DNA from: an uncultured Bacteroidota bacterium
GTDB lineage: Bacteria; Bacteroidota; Bacteroidia; Flavobacteriales; Flavobacteriaceae
Direction of reading: 5' to 3'
NCBI GenBank assembly: GCA_902550325.1
Contig: CACCYT010000004.1
Location: 1-56,082, forward strand
Length of the DNA: 56,082 nt
Part shown: piece after piece, positions 18,190 through 27,394 of the stretch
How positions within the stretch are numbered: the first letter of the stretch is position 1
Layout of the letters: each line of letters opens with the position of its first letter
The notes under the pieces: generated by a model
What the model was told of the DNA's origin: nothing
Database searches by the model: none
Seen by the model: the letters and a program-made list of their open reading frames with translations, nothing else
Program-made: the position numbers and the translations under genes

Positions 18190-19056
18190 ATGGATACAAA
18201 AGAGATCATAAAAAAGGTAAGAAAGGTTGAAATAAAAACTAAAAAGCTTACCAACAATGTATTTGGAGGAGAGTACCAAAGCACTTTCAAAGGAAGGGGT
18301 ATGACTTTTAGTGAAGTTAGATCTTACGAGTTTGGAGATGATGTGAGAACCATAGATTGGAATGTAACAGCGAGGTACAATGAACCTTTTGTAAAAGTTT
18401 TTGAGGAGGAAAGAGAACTTACATTAATGCTTATGGTTGATATTAGTGGTTCAAAACTTTTTGGTTCTGAAGATCAGATTAAAAAAAGTATTGTCACTGA
18501 GATTTCAGCTACCTTGGCTTTTTCTGCTATCCAGAACAATGATAAAGTAGGTTTAATTCTTTTTACTGATCAAATTGAGTTATTTATCCCACCTAGCAAA
18601 GGAAGATCACATATTTTAAGAATTATCAGAGAGCTTATTGAGTTTAAACCTAAAAACTCAAAAACTGATATTTCAGTTGCATTAGAGTTTTTTTCAAGTA
18701 TAATAAAAAAGAAATCAATTGCTTTTCTAATATCTGATTTTAATTCTGAGGATTATGAAAAACCTTTGTCTATTGTTGCCAAGAAGCATGACTTAACAGG
18801 CATAAGAATCTTTGATAAGTTTGAGGAAGAATTTCCAGAAATCGGTTTTGTCTCAATGTATGATCAGGAATCAAAAAATTACAAGCTGGTGGATACTTCA
18901 TCAAAAAAAATTAGAAACTTTTTCAAGTCAGAGTATTTAAAAAAGAGAGATTTTTTTGAAAAGCTATTTAAAAAGTCAGGAGCTGGCGTAATTAGCTGTA
19001 GAACAGATCAAGACTATGTCAAGTTATTATTAGGTTATTTTAAAAATCGTGGTTAA
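18190..19056 (+). CDS. DUF58 vWA-like protein of the Bat operon
   Basis: A 288-residue DUF58 protein, the regular partner encoded after MoxR. The N-terminal RGMTFSEVRSYEFGDDVRTIDWNVTARYNEPFVKVFEEER is split here as the DUF58 signature (residues about 35-75). It is followed by a vWA-like fold with a partial MIDAS, MLMVDISGSKLFG. There is no signal peptide, so it is cytoplasmic or membrane-associated. Start ATG at 18190, 7 bp after moxR. The next gene begins 8 bp before this stop codon. Confidence 0.92.
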   Translation: MDTKEIIKKVRKVEIKTKKLTNNVFGGEYQSTFKGRGMTFSEVRSYEFGDDVRTIDWNVTARYNEPFVKVFEEERELTLMLMVDISGSKLFGSEDQIKKSIVTEISATLAFSAIQNNDKVGLILFTDQIELFIPPSKGRSHILRIIRELIEFKPKNSKTDISVALEFFSSIIKKKSIAFLISDFNSEDYEKPLSIVAKKHDLTGIRIFDKFEEEFPEIGFVSMYDQESKNYKLVDTSSKKIRNFFKSEYLKKRDFFEKLFKKSGAGVISCRTDQDYVKLLLGYFKNRG

Positions 19057-20593
19057 TTTTTATCTAAAGATTGTAATCTGCTTATTTGCTTTTCACCTGA
19101 GTTATTCTCAGGACAGTATAGTCGTTAAATCAATAGTTGACACGACTTCAATTAAGGTGGGTGAACAGTTTTCTTATAACATAATTATAGAAAGCAACAG
19201 CTTTCAAGAAATCAATTTTCCAGAAAATTTTAATTTTAGTCCTTTTACAATTGCCGATCAATTTCCTGTAGACACCAACTATTTAAAGAGTAAAAAAATT
19301 ATAAGTAAAAAATTTAATTTAACTCATTTTGATGAAGGATCTTTTTTAATAAATCCACAAAAATTATCAATTGGAAAGAAGATATATTTGACAGAAAAAA
19401 TAGATATTGATGTTATAACAATAAAGGTTGATACTGTATCAAAAAAGTTTTTTGATATTAAGGAAATAAAATTTGCTGATAACCCTAATAGCTCAATATT
19501 TAAAATCATAGTATCCCTTTTATTTTTTCTTTTGGGGTGCTTAGTTTTATTTTTGATTTATAGATCATATAAAAAGTTAAAAACCGTAGAATTTATATTT
19601 CAGACACCCTTTGAAAAAGCAGTTTTAAGTTTACAAGAAATCGAGAAATCAAAACTTGATAATCAAAAAGGTTTAAAAGAATTCTACTCCAGATTAATTG
19701 AAATTGTTAAAAGATATTTTGAAGATGATCATATTGATCCAAATGCAATGGAAAGCACATCCAATCAACTTATAAATAAGTTAAAACTTTTAAAACTATC
19801 AGAAAAAATAAATCTATCAGATAACACCATTAATTCATTGGACGAAGTATTAAAAAACTCTGATCTTGTGAAGTTCGCAAGGTTAAAAATGGACCAAAAC
19901 ACCATTAATAGCGATCAAATTAAAATTAAGGAGATAATTTCTTCAGCAAAAAAATCAATACCTAATAATGAGCAAAAGGATAATGAAAAAAGAAAACAAG
20001 AAGAGATCAAGTTTCTAAAAAAACTTAAAAATAAAAAGATAAAATATATTTTGTCATCAGTGCTAACAGCTATTCTGACTATATTATCTATTGTTATCTT
20101 TTTATTTGGCACACCAAAATCAATAACATTTAATTCGGATAAAAAATTACTAAATCAAGATTGGATTGAAAGTGTTTACACAGAATTCAATCTTAGATTA
20201 CAATCACCTGATGCATTTGTAAGATCATCAGATTCCCTATCAAATAATTTAAATTATATTTCGAGAGATGGATCAATTAGTTTAAGCCTTTATGTAAAAA
20301 CTAAAACTGAAAATCAAGATGTTTTAAATGAGTTGTTGGAGGACTTTAAAAAAAGGGATTTTAAAAATATTATAACCAAAGAGGACCAACTTGACATTGG
20401 TAATGGCAATAAGGCAAATAAAGTATTTGGGTCATTTGATGACAATAACATTAAAATCAAAAAAAATTATAATATTATAATTTTTGATTTTAGTAATAAG
20501 CTTCTTCTTTTGGAAATGATATATGAAATTGATAATAACATACAAAGTAAAATTATAGACAGGATTCTAACCTCTTTAAAATTTGAAAAATGA
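19049..20593 (+). CDS. Bat-operon membrane protein with an unusual C-terminal periplasmic domain
   Basis: This 514-residue protein occupies the place of the small BatD-like/DUF4381-like gene between DUF58 and batA. It has a signal peptide (to LSYSQ), an N-terminal extracytoplasmic beta domain (about 22-150), a first membrane helix (about 151-175), a charged cytosolic helical part (about 180-330), a second membrane helix (ILSSVLTAILTILSIVIFLF, about 332-352) and a C-terminal periplasmic alpha/beta domain of about 160 residues. The first part resembles the usual gene product of about 300 residues; the second helix and last domain are extra. Start is GTG at 19049, overlapping DUF58. The function of the C-terminal domain is unknown. 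Confidence 0.75.
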   Translation: MVNFYLKIVICLFAFHLSYSQDSIVVKSIVDTTSIKVGEQFSYNIIIESNSFQEINFPENFNFSPFTIADQFPVDTNYLKSKKIISKKFNLTHFDEGSFLINPQKLSIGKKIYLTEKIDIDVITIKVDTVSKKFFDIKEIKFADNPNSSIFKIIVSLLFFLLGCLVLFLIYRSYKKLKTVEFIFQTPFEKAVLSLQEIEKSKLDNQKGLKEFYSRLIEIVKRYFEDDHIDPNAMESTSNQLINKLKLLKLSEKINLSDNTINSLDEVLKNSDLVKFARLKMDQNTINSDQIKIKEIISSAKKSIPNNEQKDNEKRKQEEIKFLKKLKNKKIKYILSSVLTAILTILSIVIFLFGTPKSITFNSDKKLLNQDWIESVYTEFNLRLQSPDAFVRSSDSLSNNLNYISRDGSISLSLYVKTKTENQDVLNELLEDFKKRDFKNIITKEDQLDIGNGNKANKVFGSFDDNNIKIKKNYNIIIFDFSNKLLLLEMIYEIDNNIQSKIIDRILTSLKFEK

Positions 20594-21585
20594 CAGATTT
20601 AAAATTTCAAAATCCTGAATTTCTATGGTTAATGGTTTTAATTCCGGTCATTGCTTACTTTTTTTATTTAACCAACAAAAAAAGGAAAAGTTTTATGAAG
20701 TTTTCATCAATCACTGATTTTAAACCAAGTCTAAAATCAAAACTTTATCCTTTTTTGGATTTTACACGTTTGCTTTCAATTTTTTTAATTATTGTTTCTA
20801 TTGCTCGTCCTCAGGAGGTGAGTAACTCAACTAGATCCAAATCAAGCAGCGGAATTGATATTGTTATAGCTGTTGATATATCATCAAGTATGTTGGCAAG
20901 AGATCTAAAGCCAAATAGATTGGATGCATTAAAAAATGTAGCATCAGAATTTGTTAAGGGCAGATTAAATGACCGAATAGGAATTGTAATATATGCAGGT
21001 GAAAGTTATACCAAAACGCCTGTAACGTCGGATGAAAAATTAATTCTCTCATCTTTACAAGATATTGTATTTGATGGCGTTATTCAGGACGGAACTGCTA
21101 TTGGAATGGGTTTAGCAACATCCGTAAACAGATTGAAGGATAGTGAAGCAAAAAGTAAAGTAATTATCCTTTTTACCGATGGTGTTAATAATACAGGAGT
21201 TATAGATCCAGAAACAGCCTCAGATTTAGCCTTAAATTATGGAATCAAAACTTACACAATTGGTCTTGGAACAAATGGTAATGCTTTGGCACCTGTTGCT
21301 ATAAATAGAGATGGATCATTTAGATTTGGAATGACTAAAGTTGAAATTGATGAGGAATTACTTAGTGGAATTGCAGAAAAAACAGGTGGACTTTACTTTA
21401 GAGCTACTGATAATAAAAGCTTAGAGAGCATTTACAAGGAAATAGATAAACTTGAGAAGACAGAAATCGAGGAGATTAGGTATTCAGAAAAAGATGAAAA
21501 ATATCGCTTCTTAATCATTCTAGCTCTTTCTCTTTTTATAACTGAGTACTTAACTAGAAAATTAATTTATAAAAGCGCTTTTTAA
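20590..21585 (+). CDS. batA: von Willebrand factor A membrane protein BatA
   Basis: A 331-residue membrane-anchored vWA protein. An N-terminal helix pair (FLWLMVLIPVIAYFFYL and LLSIFLIIVSIA) is followed by the vWA domain with a complete MIDAS metal site: D96-I-S-S-S in AVDISSSMLARDLKP, Thr in the GTAIGMGLATS loop and FTDGVNNTG. A C-terminal membrane helix (FLIILALSLFITEYL) ends the protein. The pattern matches BatA. It starts at an ATGA overlap with the preceding gene and ends in a TAATG overlap with batB. It probably interacts with BatB and MoxR. Confidence 0.93.
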   Translation: MTDLKFQNPEFLWLMVLIPVIAYFFYLTNKKRKSFMKFSSITDFKPSLKSKLYPFLDFTRLLSIFLIIVSIARPQEVSNSTRSKSSSGIDIVIAVDISSSMLARDLKPNRLDALKNVASEFVKGRLNDRIGIVIYAGESYTKTPVTSDEKLILSSLQDIVFDGVIQDGTAIGMGLATSVNRLKDSEAKSKVIILFTDGVNNTGVIDPETASDLALNYGIKTYTIGLGTNGNALAPVAINRDGSFRFGMTKVEIDEELLSGIAEKTGGLYFRATDNKSLESIYKEIDKLEKTEIEEIRYSEKDEKYRFLIILALSLFITEYLTRKLIYKSAF

Positions 21586-22622
21586 TGTATCAACTGGATG
21601 AAATAAAATTTTTCTATCTACTGTTAATTATACCGATAATTATAATGGTTTTCATTTACAATAAATATTGGAAAAGTAAGGTTATTAAAAACAATTTTTC
21701 AATTGATAGCCTGAATTATTTAGTTCCTGAATTCTCTAAGAGTAAAGATTCTTTAAAATTAGCAGTTCAAATATTAGCAATTATTTTCTTAATAATTGGA
21801 CTTGTTAATCCCAAAATTGGAACAGAGTTAAAGACGGTTACAAGAGAAGGAGTTGATATTGTTTTTGCTGTTGATGTATCAAAAAGTATGTTGGCAGAGG
21901 ATATTGCACCTAATAGGATTGAAAAGTCCAAAAGAATAGTATCCCAATTAATAAATCAACTTGGATCTGATAGAGTTGGATTGGTTGCTTACGCTTCTTC
22001 AGCAATCCCAGTATTACCGATCACCTCTGATTTCTCATCTGCAAGAATGTTTTTAGAGAGTTTAGATACTGATATGATTTCTTCCCAAGGAACTTCAATA
22101 GTTGAAGCAATTCAGCTTTCAAGTACATATTTTGATGATGAAGATCAAACTAACAGAATAGTTTGTATACTTTCTGATGGTGAGGATCATGAGTATCAGG
22201 AAAATCTAATAAATACGACAATTCAAGATTCAGGTATTATTATTTTTTCAATTGGTGTTGGAAGTGAAAAAGGATCGCCCATACCAATTAGAGAAAAAAA
22301 TATTGTAAAGTCTTATAAAAAAGATGAAAAGGGTGAGGTTGTTATTACAAAACTTAATTCAGATCTTCTAAAAAAATTGGCTGATCAATCTAAAGGAAAA
22401 TATATTGAAGGGGAGATAACCAATGATGTGGTTGATGAAATAATTTCACAGCTGAAAGAAATGGACAAAAAAGAATTTGAGGCTAAGGAATTCACAAGTT
22501 TCAAAGATCAATTTCAATGGTTTTTGGCTATTTCATTATTTTTAATTTTGATTGATAGTTTCTTATTTGAGAAAAAAACAAAATGGATTGAAAAACTTAA
22601 TTTATTTAATGATGATAAATAA
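21585..22622 (+). CDS. batB: von Willebrand factor A membrane protein BatB
   Basis: A 345-residue paralogue of BatA. Two N-terminal membrane helices precede a vWA domain with an intact MIDAS (AVDVSKSMLAEDIAPNR, Asp97; SSQGTSIVEAIQ; LSDGEDHEYQ). A C-terminal membrane helix (WFLAISLFLILIDSFLF) follows. Starts in a TAATG overlap with batA; the following TPR gene begins about 11 bp before this stop. BatA and BatB are predicted to form a membrane complex facing the periplasm. Confidence 0.93.
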   Translation: MYQLDEIKFFYLLLIIPIIIMVFIYNKYWKSKVIKNNFSIDSLNYLVPEFSKSKDSLKLAVQILAIIFLIIGLVNPKIGTELKTVTREGVDIVFAVDVSKSMLAEDIAPNRIEKSKRIVSQLINQLGSDRVGLVAYASSAIPVLPITSDFSSARMFLESLDTDMISSQGTSIVEAIQLSSTYFDDEDQTNRIVCILSDGEDHEYQENLINTTIQDSGIIIFSIGVGSEKGSPIPIREKNIVKSYKKDEKGEVVITKLNSDLLKKLADQSKGKYIEGEITNDVVDEIISQLKEMDKKEFEAKEFTSFKDQFQWFLAISLFLILIDSFLFEKKTKWIEKLNLFNDDK

Positions 22623-23334
22623 AACTATTTTTTTATTACTGCCCTTTTTTATTTTTTCACAAAATGTGAAAGAAAATATTGATTCAAAAAAGTTTCTTTT
22701 TGATGGTAACACTTATTTTGAAAATCAACAATTTAACACAGCTGAGTATAATTATAGGAAATCATATTCCAAGGATTCATTAAATCCAACGGCAGCTTAC
22801 AACTTAGGCAATTCATTGTATAAAAATAATCTCAGCCCAGAAGCAAGGTTTAATTACACTCAATCAATAAAAAAATTGAGTGACAAAGAAAGCTTACATA
22901 GAGCATACCATAATTTAGGTAATACCTACATGCAGGAAGAAAATTATCAGGGGGCTGTTGATGCATTTAAAAGATCTTTAATTAATAATCCTAACGATGA
23001 AGAAACTAGGTACAATTATGTATTGGCTAAAGAATTGTTAAAGAATCAAAACAACAATCAAAACCAAAACGATAAAAAAGACAACAAGGATAACAAGGAT
23101 AACAAGGATGATCAACAAAAAAAAGATGATAAATCAGATCCGCAGAATAAAAAAAATGACGATCAAAAAAATAAAGCTGACTCAAAAGAAAAGCAAAAAA
23201 AACCTGAAATATCACCACAACAATTGAAAAATATTTTGGAAGCTATGAATAAGGAGGAAAAAAAGGTACAAGAAAAAGTTAATAAGAAAAAAATGAAAGG
23301 ATCACCCAAAAAATCCAATAAAAAAGATTGGTAA
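22612..23334 (+). CDS. BatC-like TPR protein with Lys/Asn/Asp-rich linker
   Basis: An exported protein of 240 residues: signal peptide MINKTIFLLLPFFIFSQ, then three to four TPR units (KFLFDGNTYFENQQFNTAEY; PTAAYNLGNSLYKNNL; HRAYHNLGNTYMQEENYQGAVDAF). A long low-complexity linker rich in K, N, D and Q (about 150-205) follows, then a basic C-terminus. The ATG at 22612 (or 22609) is chosen because it begins the signal peptide; a longer in-frame reading lies inside batB. The linker contains three perfect copies of a 9-bp DNA unit. TPR proteins at this place are called BatC or BatE in different genomes and probably scaffold BatA/BatB. Confidence 0.85.
   Translation: MINKTIFLLLPFFIFSQNVKENIDSKKFLFDGNTYFENQQFNTAEYNYRKSYSKDSLNPTAAYNLGNSLYKNNLSPEARFNYTQSIKKLSDKESLHRAYHNLGNTYMQEENYQGAVDAFKRSLINNPNDEETRYNYVLAKELLKNQNNNQNQNDKKDNKDNKDNKDDQQKKDDKSDPQNKKNDDQKNKADSKEKQKKPEISPQQLKNILEAMNKEEKKVQEKVNKKKMKGSPKKSNKKDW
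23083..23109 (+). repeat. Three perfect tandem copies of AACAAGGAT
   Basis: An in-frame 9-bp unit coding for N-K-D is repeated three times without change in the TPR protein linker. Replication slippage could change linker length by three residues without a frameshift. Confidence 0.9.
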
Positions 23335-25091
23335 TGAAAAAAGCAATTATAATTTTTTCTATTCTTTTTACAAATTTTATTATATCTCAAGTAAAATTTG
23401 AAGCAAACGTAAGTAAGGAAACTTTGGGTATCAATGAAAATTTGAGAGTTGATTTTAAAATGAATAAGGACGGAGATAACTTTACTCCACCTAATTTTTC
23501 AGGATTTGAAGTTGTTGGAGGACCCAATCAATCTGTAAGTAATAGTTGGATCAATGGTGTTAGGAGTTTCTCCAAAACTTACACATATTTTCTAACTCCA
23601 ATCAAAAGAGGAAGATTTAAAATAGGTCAGGCTTCAATTGAAATAGAAGGCGATATTTACAAGACCAGTACCGTTGATGTTTTAGTAACGGAAGCTGTTA
23701 GCTCTTCACTTTCTCCAAACAATCCTGATAGTATAGTTAGTGATGATTTAGAATTAATTGCTGAAGTTTCAAATCGCTCACCATATTTAAATGAACCAGT
23801 TTCTGTTGTTTACAAATTACTATTTAGTCCAAAAATAAATGTCACAAATTTAAGTGAAGTTGATGCCCCAGATTTTAAAAACTTCTGGTCTCAGAATATA
23901 AAAATTCCAAGGATTGAAATAAATAGAACTTCCCATAATGGAAAGAGTTATAATTACGTCACATGGAAAAAAATGCTATTATACCCACAAAAAGAAGGTG
24001 ACATTGATATTAACCCATTAACACTTGAAGTTACAATTGATGTTCCAACTAGTAGAAGAGATTTCTTTGGAAACGTAATTTATTCACAGACTTCAAACAA
24101 GGTATCATCCAAAAAAGTAAAAATTATTACCAAACCTTTTCCTGAAAAAAATAAACCTGTTGAGTTTAATGGAGCTGTTGGAGATTTTAAAATATTTGCA
24201 GAATCTAATAGAAGTGAGTTATCAGCAAATGAATCATTTCAAGTAGAGTTAAAAATTTCTGGTAGCGGAAACCTTAAGTTGTTTTCGATCCCTGATCTTG
24301 TTGTTCCTTCTTCTTTAGAAAAATATGATCCAGAATTTAATGAAAACGTAAAAGTCGGTCTTTCTGGAATGAATGGTTCAATTTCAAATACTTATACTAT
24401 TGTTCCGCAGTTTCAAGGAAAGTATCCTATACCATCAACTAGATTTGTTTATTTCAATCCACTTGAAAAAAAATATGTAAAAATTTCGACAGAAGAATTA
24501 ATCATAAACATTTTGGATGGCCCAACATCATCCGTTGTCACAAATAATGATGACTCTAATTTATCTAGTAAAAATATTCTAAGCTCAAAAGGCCAGTTTA
24601 ATTTTATCGAACTTGAAACTACTCTTTTTAAAATAATAAAAAAACAGTCAGTAATTGATCAGTATTTTCAATATATAATAATCTTTATTTTCTTCTCTCT
24701 CATCTTTGTGGTTTTGGCTTTAAGATTCTTTTTCTTAAAAGATTCCAAATCTATCGATAATAATAAGGTTGCTAATAAAGTAGCTATTAGGTCTTTAGAA
24801 AATGCAAAAAAACACCTCGACGAAAAAGAACTTTTTTACGAGACATTGGAAACATGTATTACGGGTTTTTTAACAACAAAATTTAATTTTAAAAACACTG
24901 ATCTCGTTACTGAAAGTATAAAGCAAAAATTAATAAAAATTGGAGTTGACAAAAACACAATTCAGGATTTACTAAAAATAATAAATACATGTCAGTATTT
25001 TAAATTCACACCCAATTTAGAATTTGATACAAGTAATGATTATAAGAAATCTGTTGAATTAATTATGAAACTTCAAAATTTTAAATTATGA
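23334..25091 (+). CDS. batD: BatD-like oxygen tolerance protein
   Basis: A 585-residue BatD-family protein. A signal peptide (MKKAIIIFSILFTNFIIS) is followed by several Ig-like beta domains containing the family elements SVVYKLLF, YNYVTWKKMLLYPQKEG and FQVELKISGSGNLKLFSIPDL. A membrane helix at about 440-463 (YIIIFIFFSLIFVVLALRFFF) and a cytosolic helical tail complete it. ATG at 23334 overlaps the previous stop (TAATG), which decides the start over an in-frame TTG 6 bp upstream. The large periplasmic part and vWA partners suggest a peripheral assembly, but the molecular role is not known. Confidence 0.9.
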   Translation: MKKAIIIFSILFTNFIISQVKFEANVSKETLGINENLRVDFKMNKDGDNFTPPNFSGFEVVGGPNQSVSNSWINGVRSFSKTYTYFLTPIKRGRFKIGQASIEIEGDIYKTSTVDVLVTEAVSSSLSPNNPDSIVSDDLELIAEVSNRSPYLNEPVSVVYKLLFSPKINVTNLSEVDAPDFKNFWSQNIKIPRIEINRTSHNGKSYNYVTWKKMLLYPQKEGDIDINPLTLEVTIDVPTSRRDFFGNVIYSQTSNKVSSKKVKIITKPFPEKNKPVEFNGAVGDFKIFAESNRSELSANESFQVELKISGSGNLKLFSIPDLVVPSSLEKYDPEFNENVKVGLSGMNGSISNTYTIVPQFQGKYPIPSTRFVYFNPLEKKYVKISTEELIINILDGPTSSVVTNNDDSNLSSKNILSSKGQFNFIELETTLFKIIKKQSVIDQYFQYIIIFIFFSLIFVVLALRFFFLKDSKSIDNNKVANKVAIRSLENAKKHLDEKELFYETLETCITGFLTTKFNFKNTDLVTESIKQKLIKIGVDKNTIQDLLKIINTCQYFKFTPNLEFDTSNDYKKSVELIMKLQNFKL

Positions 25092-25828
25092 GGCTGCTTT
25101 TTTTTATTTTATTAATAAACTACTCATTTTCACAAAACAGTGATTTTGATGAAGCAAATTTACTGTACAATGAGGGTGAGTATATGGATGCTATTGAGGT
25201 TTATTCAGGGATAATTGACGACGGATTACATTCTGCTGATCTATATTTCAATATTGGAAATTCTTATTATAAAATTAACGACACTCCTAACTCTATTTTT
25301 TATTACGAAAAAGCATTATTGCTTGATCCTGATAATGAAAGCGTAAAAAATAATCTAGCATATGCTCAAAATATGTTAATTGATAAAATTGAAACCTTGC
25401 CTAAAAATCAAATAACTGTTTTATTTGATTCTATTTTATCAGTTTTTAGTTATGAGTATTGGCAATTTTTTACAATATTATCTCAGTTGCTATTCGTTAT
25501 TTTTTTCATATTATTTTTTATTTCAAAAAACTCAGTTTTCAAAAGAAAGTATTTCACATATTCAAGTACTAGTCTTCTCATTTTTATAATCACATTGATT
25601 ATTTCAATTAATTCCAAAAACAACTATCTTAAGACTGATCCTGCAATTTTATTTGATAAAGAGGTTTCATTTAGAAGTGAACCTAACTTAAGGTCTGAAG
25701 AGATATTTAAATTACATGAAGGATTGAAGATAAATATTAAAGAAACTATAAATGATTGGACTTTAATTGAACTTTCAAATGGTAGTGAGGGTTGGATCCC
25801 AACAGTATCGTTCAGAAAGATTAAATAA
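25088..25828 (+). CDS. batE: BatE-like TPR and SH3-domain protein
   Basis: A 246-residue protein: short signal peptide (MRLLFFILLINYSFSQ), TPR repeats (FDEANLLYNEGEYMDAIEVY; ADLYFNIGNSYYKIN; NSIFYYEKALLLDPDNESVK), two membrane helices (about 120-142 and 160-178) and a C-terminal bacterial SH3-like domain with EVSFRSEPNLRSEEIFKLHEG and GWIPTVSF. This TPR-TM-SH3 order is the BatE layout that ends Bat operons in Bacteroidota. ATG overlaps the batD stop (ATGA). Its 3' end overlaps convergent cvpA by 8 bp. Confidence 0.9.
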   Translation: MRLLFFILLINYSFSQNSDFDEANLLYNEGEYMDAIEVYSGIIDDGLHSADLYFNIGNSYYKINDTPNSIFYYEKALLLDPDNESVKNNLAYAQNMLIDKIETLPKNQITVLFDSILSVFSYEYWQFFTILSQLLFVIFFILFFISKNSVFKRKYFTYSSTSLLIFIITLIISINSKNNYLKTDPAILFDKEVSFRSEPNLRSEEIFKLHEGLKINIKETINDWTLIELSNGSEGWIPTVSFRKIK

Positions 25829-26315
25829 AATAAGCAGCATTAAAATTTTCCATTATATACTCCCCCAATCTAATCATTAATTGAAATGAATTAGAGCTTT
25901 CAACATAATTATTTGATAATAATTCAGGATATATCTGAACAAAGTTTTTATAAATAATTGAAATTGTTGTAAAAAGAATAATGTATTTCACTGCACTAAA
26001 AATCCCACCCATTAATCTATTTAAAACACCTAAAGAAATAAACTTAATCAACTTAGTAAATCCTTTTCCAAATATTTTAAATATGAGCGCAGTAGCTATA
26101 AAGAGTATTATTAAGCATATGGCATTTAGAATTTTTTTATCGATCTCAATAAAATCTATTAATAAACTGGCTACAGGTTCGGAAAAGTTATATGAAACCA
26201 AACCTGCTATTAGAAAACCTATAAATGAAGAAATTTCATTTATAAAACCATTGAAAAAGCCTTTTAAAAATGCATAAATGAGTACAATAATGATTGCAAT
26301 ATCAATTATATTCAA
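25821..26315 (-). CDS. CvpA family membrane protein
   Basis: A 164-residue CvpA/colicin V production-like inner-membrane protein with four predicted helices. The N-terminus MNIIDIAIIIVLIYAFLKGF, then GFINEISSFIGFLIAG, is the family signature. The start codon must be TTG at 26315, because no ATG gives the conserved N-terminus. CvpA proteins have been linked to envelope homeostasis; a specific role is not known. It is divergent from pheS with an exact TAnnTTTG element on its strand at 26371-26378. Confidence 0.88.
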   Translation of the reverse strand: MNIIDIAIIIVLIYAFLKGFFNGFINEISSFIGFLIAGLVSYNFSEPVASLLIDFIEIDKKILNAICLIILFIATALIFKIFGKGFTKLIKFISLGVLNRLMGGIFSAVKYIILFTTISIIYKNFVQIYPELLSNNYVESSNSFQLMIRLGEYIMENFNAAYFI

Positions 26316-26370
26316 AACGAAGATTTTATGTTTACAGTTTTAAAATTAAATTTAATTAGAATATTTTAGC

Positions 26371-26378
26371 CAAAGTTA
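26371..26378 (-). promoter_or_regulatory. -7 promoter element for cvpA
   Basis: On the minus strand TAACTTTG matches TAnnTTTG exactly. It reaches the A of the pheS ATG, 55 bp before the cvpA start. Confidence 0.45.
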
Positions 26379-27394
26379 TGTTAAAAGAAATTGATAATCA
26401 TTTATCTGATTTAAAAAATATCTCAATAAAAAGTTTGGATGAACTAGAACAATTTAGAATAAAATTCTTTTCAAAAAAGGGAATTATACCTGGTCTGTTC
26501 GCGAAGCTTAAGGATATAGATGCTGATAAACGAAAAAAGTTTGGCGCTAAAATTAATGACCTAAAAATAAAGATTGGTGAAATCATTGATAAATCAAAAG
26601 CTGAGCTTTCAGTTGTTTCAAATAATAAAAATGAAGTAGACTATACACTGCCTGCAGATTTTTTAAAAATAGGGTCAAGACATCCAATTTCAATTGTAAA
26701 AAATAAGATTATAGATATATTTTCAAAAATTGGTTTTGATATTTCAGAGGGCCCTGAGATAGAGGATGATTGGCATAATTTTACTGCCCTTAACCTACCA
26801 GAGTATCACCCGGCAAGAGACATGCAAGATACATTTTATGTATCCAAGAATCCAGATTACTTGTTAAGAACTCATACTTCATCAGTGCAGATTAGACATA
26901 TGGAAAATAATGAACCTCCAATCAGAACAATATCACCAGGAAGAGTTTACAGAAATGAAGATATTTCAGCAAGATCTCACTGTTTCTTCCATCAAATTGA
27001 AGGGTTATACATTGACGAAAATGTTTCTTTTGTTGATTTGAAGCAAACCTTACTACATTTTACTAAGCAACTATTTGGTAAAAGTAAAATAAGACTTAGA
27101 CCCTCATATTTTCCTTTTACTGAACCTAGTGCTGAGCTTGATATTTATTGGGGTCTGAACTCTGAGGCTGATCATAGAATCACAAAAGGAACAGGGTGGT
27201 TAGAGATTCTGGGTTGTGGTATGGTTGATCCAAATGTTTTAGAAAACTGTAAGATTGATCCTAATAAGTTTTCTGGTTATGCATTTGGGATGGGAATAGA
27301 GAGGATAACAATGTTATTGTATCAAATCGAAGATATAAGAACATTTTATGAAAATGATGTAAGATTCTTACAGCAATTTAAATCCTCAATATAG
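26378..27394 (+). CDS. pheS: Phenylalanyl-tRNA synthetase alpha subunit
   Basis: A 338-residue catalytic subunit of the (alpha-beta)2 PheRS. An N-terminal coiled coil precedes the class II core: motif 1 region [15 protein letters not shown], motif 2 [18 protein letters not shown] and motif 3 [16 protein letters not shown]. The substrate segment [11 protein letters not shown] shows mild divergence from the usual EPSxEVD. pheT is not in the window, a common separation in Bacteroidota. Its end overlaps gpsA convergently by 9 bp. Confidence 0.97.
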   Translation: MLKEIDNHLSDLKNISIKSLDELEQFRIKFFSKKGIIPGLFAKLKDIDADKRKKFGAKINDLKIKIGEIIDKSKAELSVVSNNKNEVDYTLPADFLKIGSRHPISIVKNKIIDIFSKIGFDISEGPEIEDDWHNFTALNLPEYHPARDMQDTFYVSKNPDYLLRTHTSSVQIRHMENNEPPIRTISPGRVYRNEDISARSHCFFHQIEGLYIDENVSFVDLKQTLLHFTKQLFGKSKIRLRPSYFPFTEPSAELDIYWGLNSEADHRITKGTGWLEILGCGMVDPNVLENCKIDPNKFSGYAFGMGIERITMLLYQIEDIRTFYENDVRFLQQFKSSI

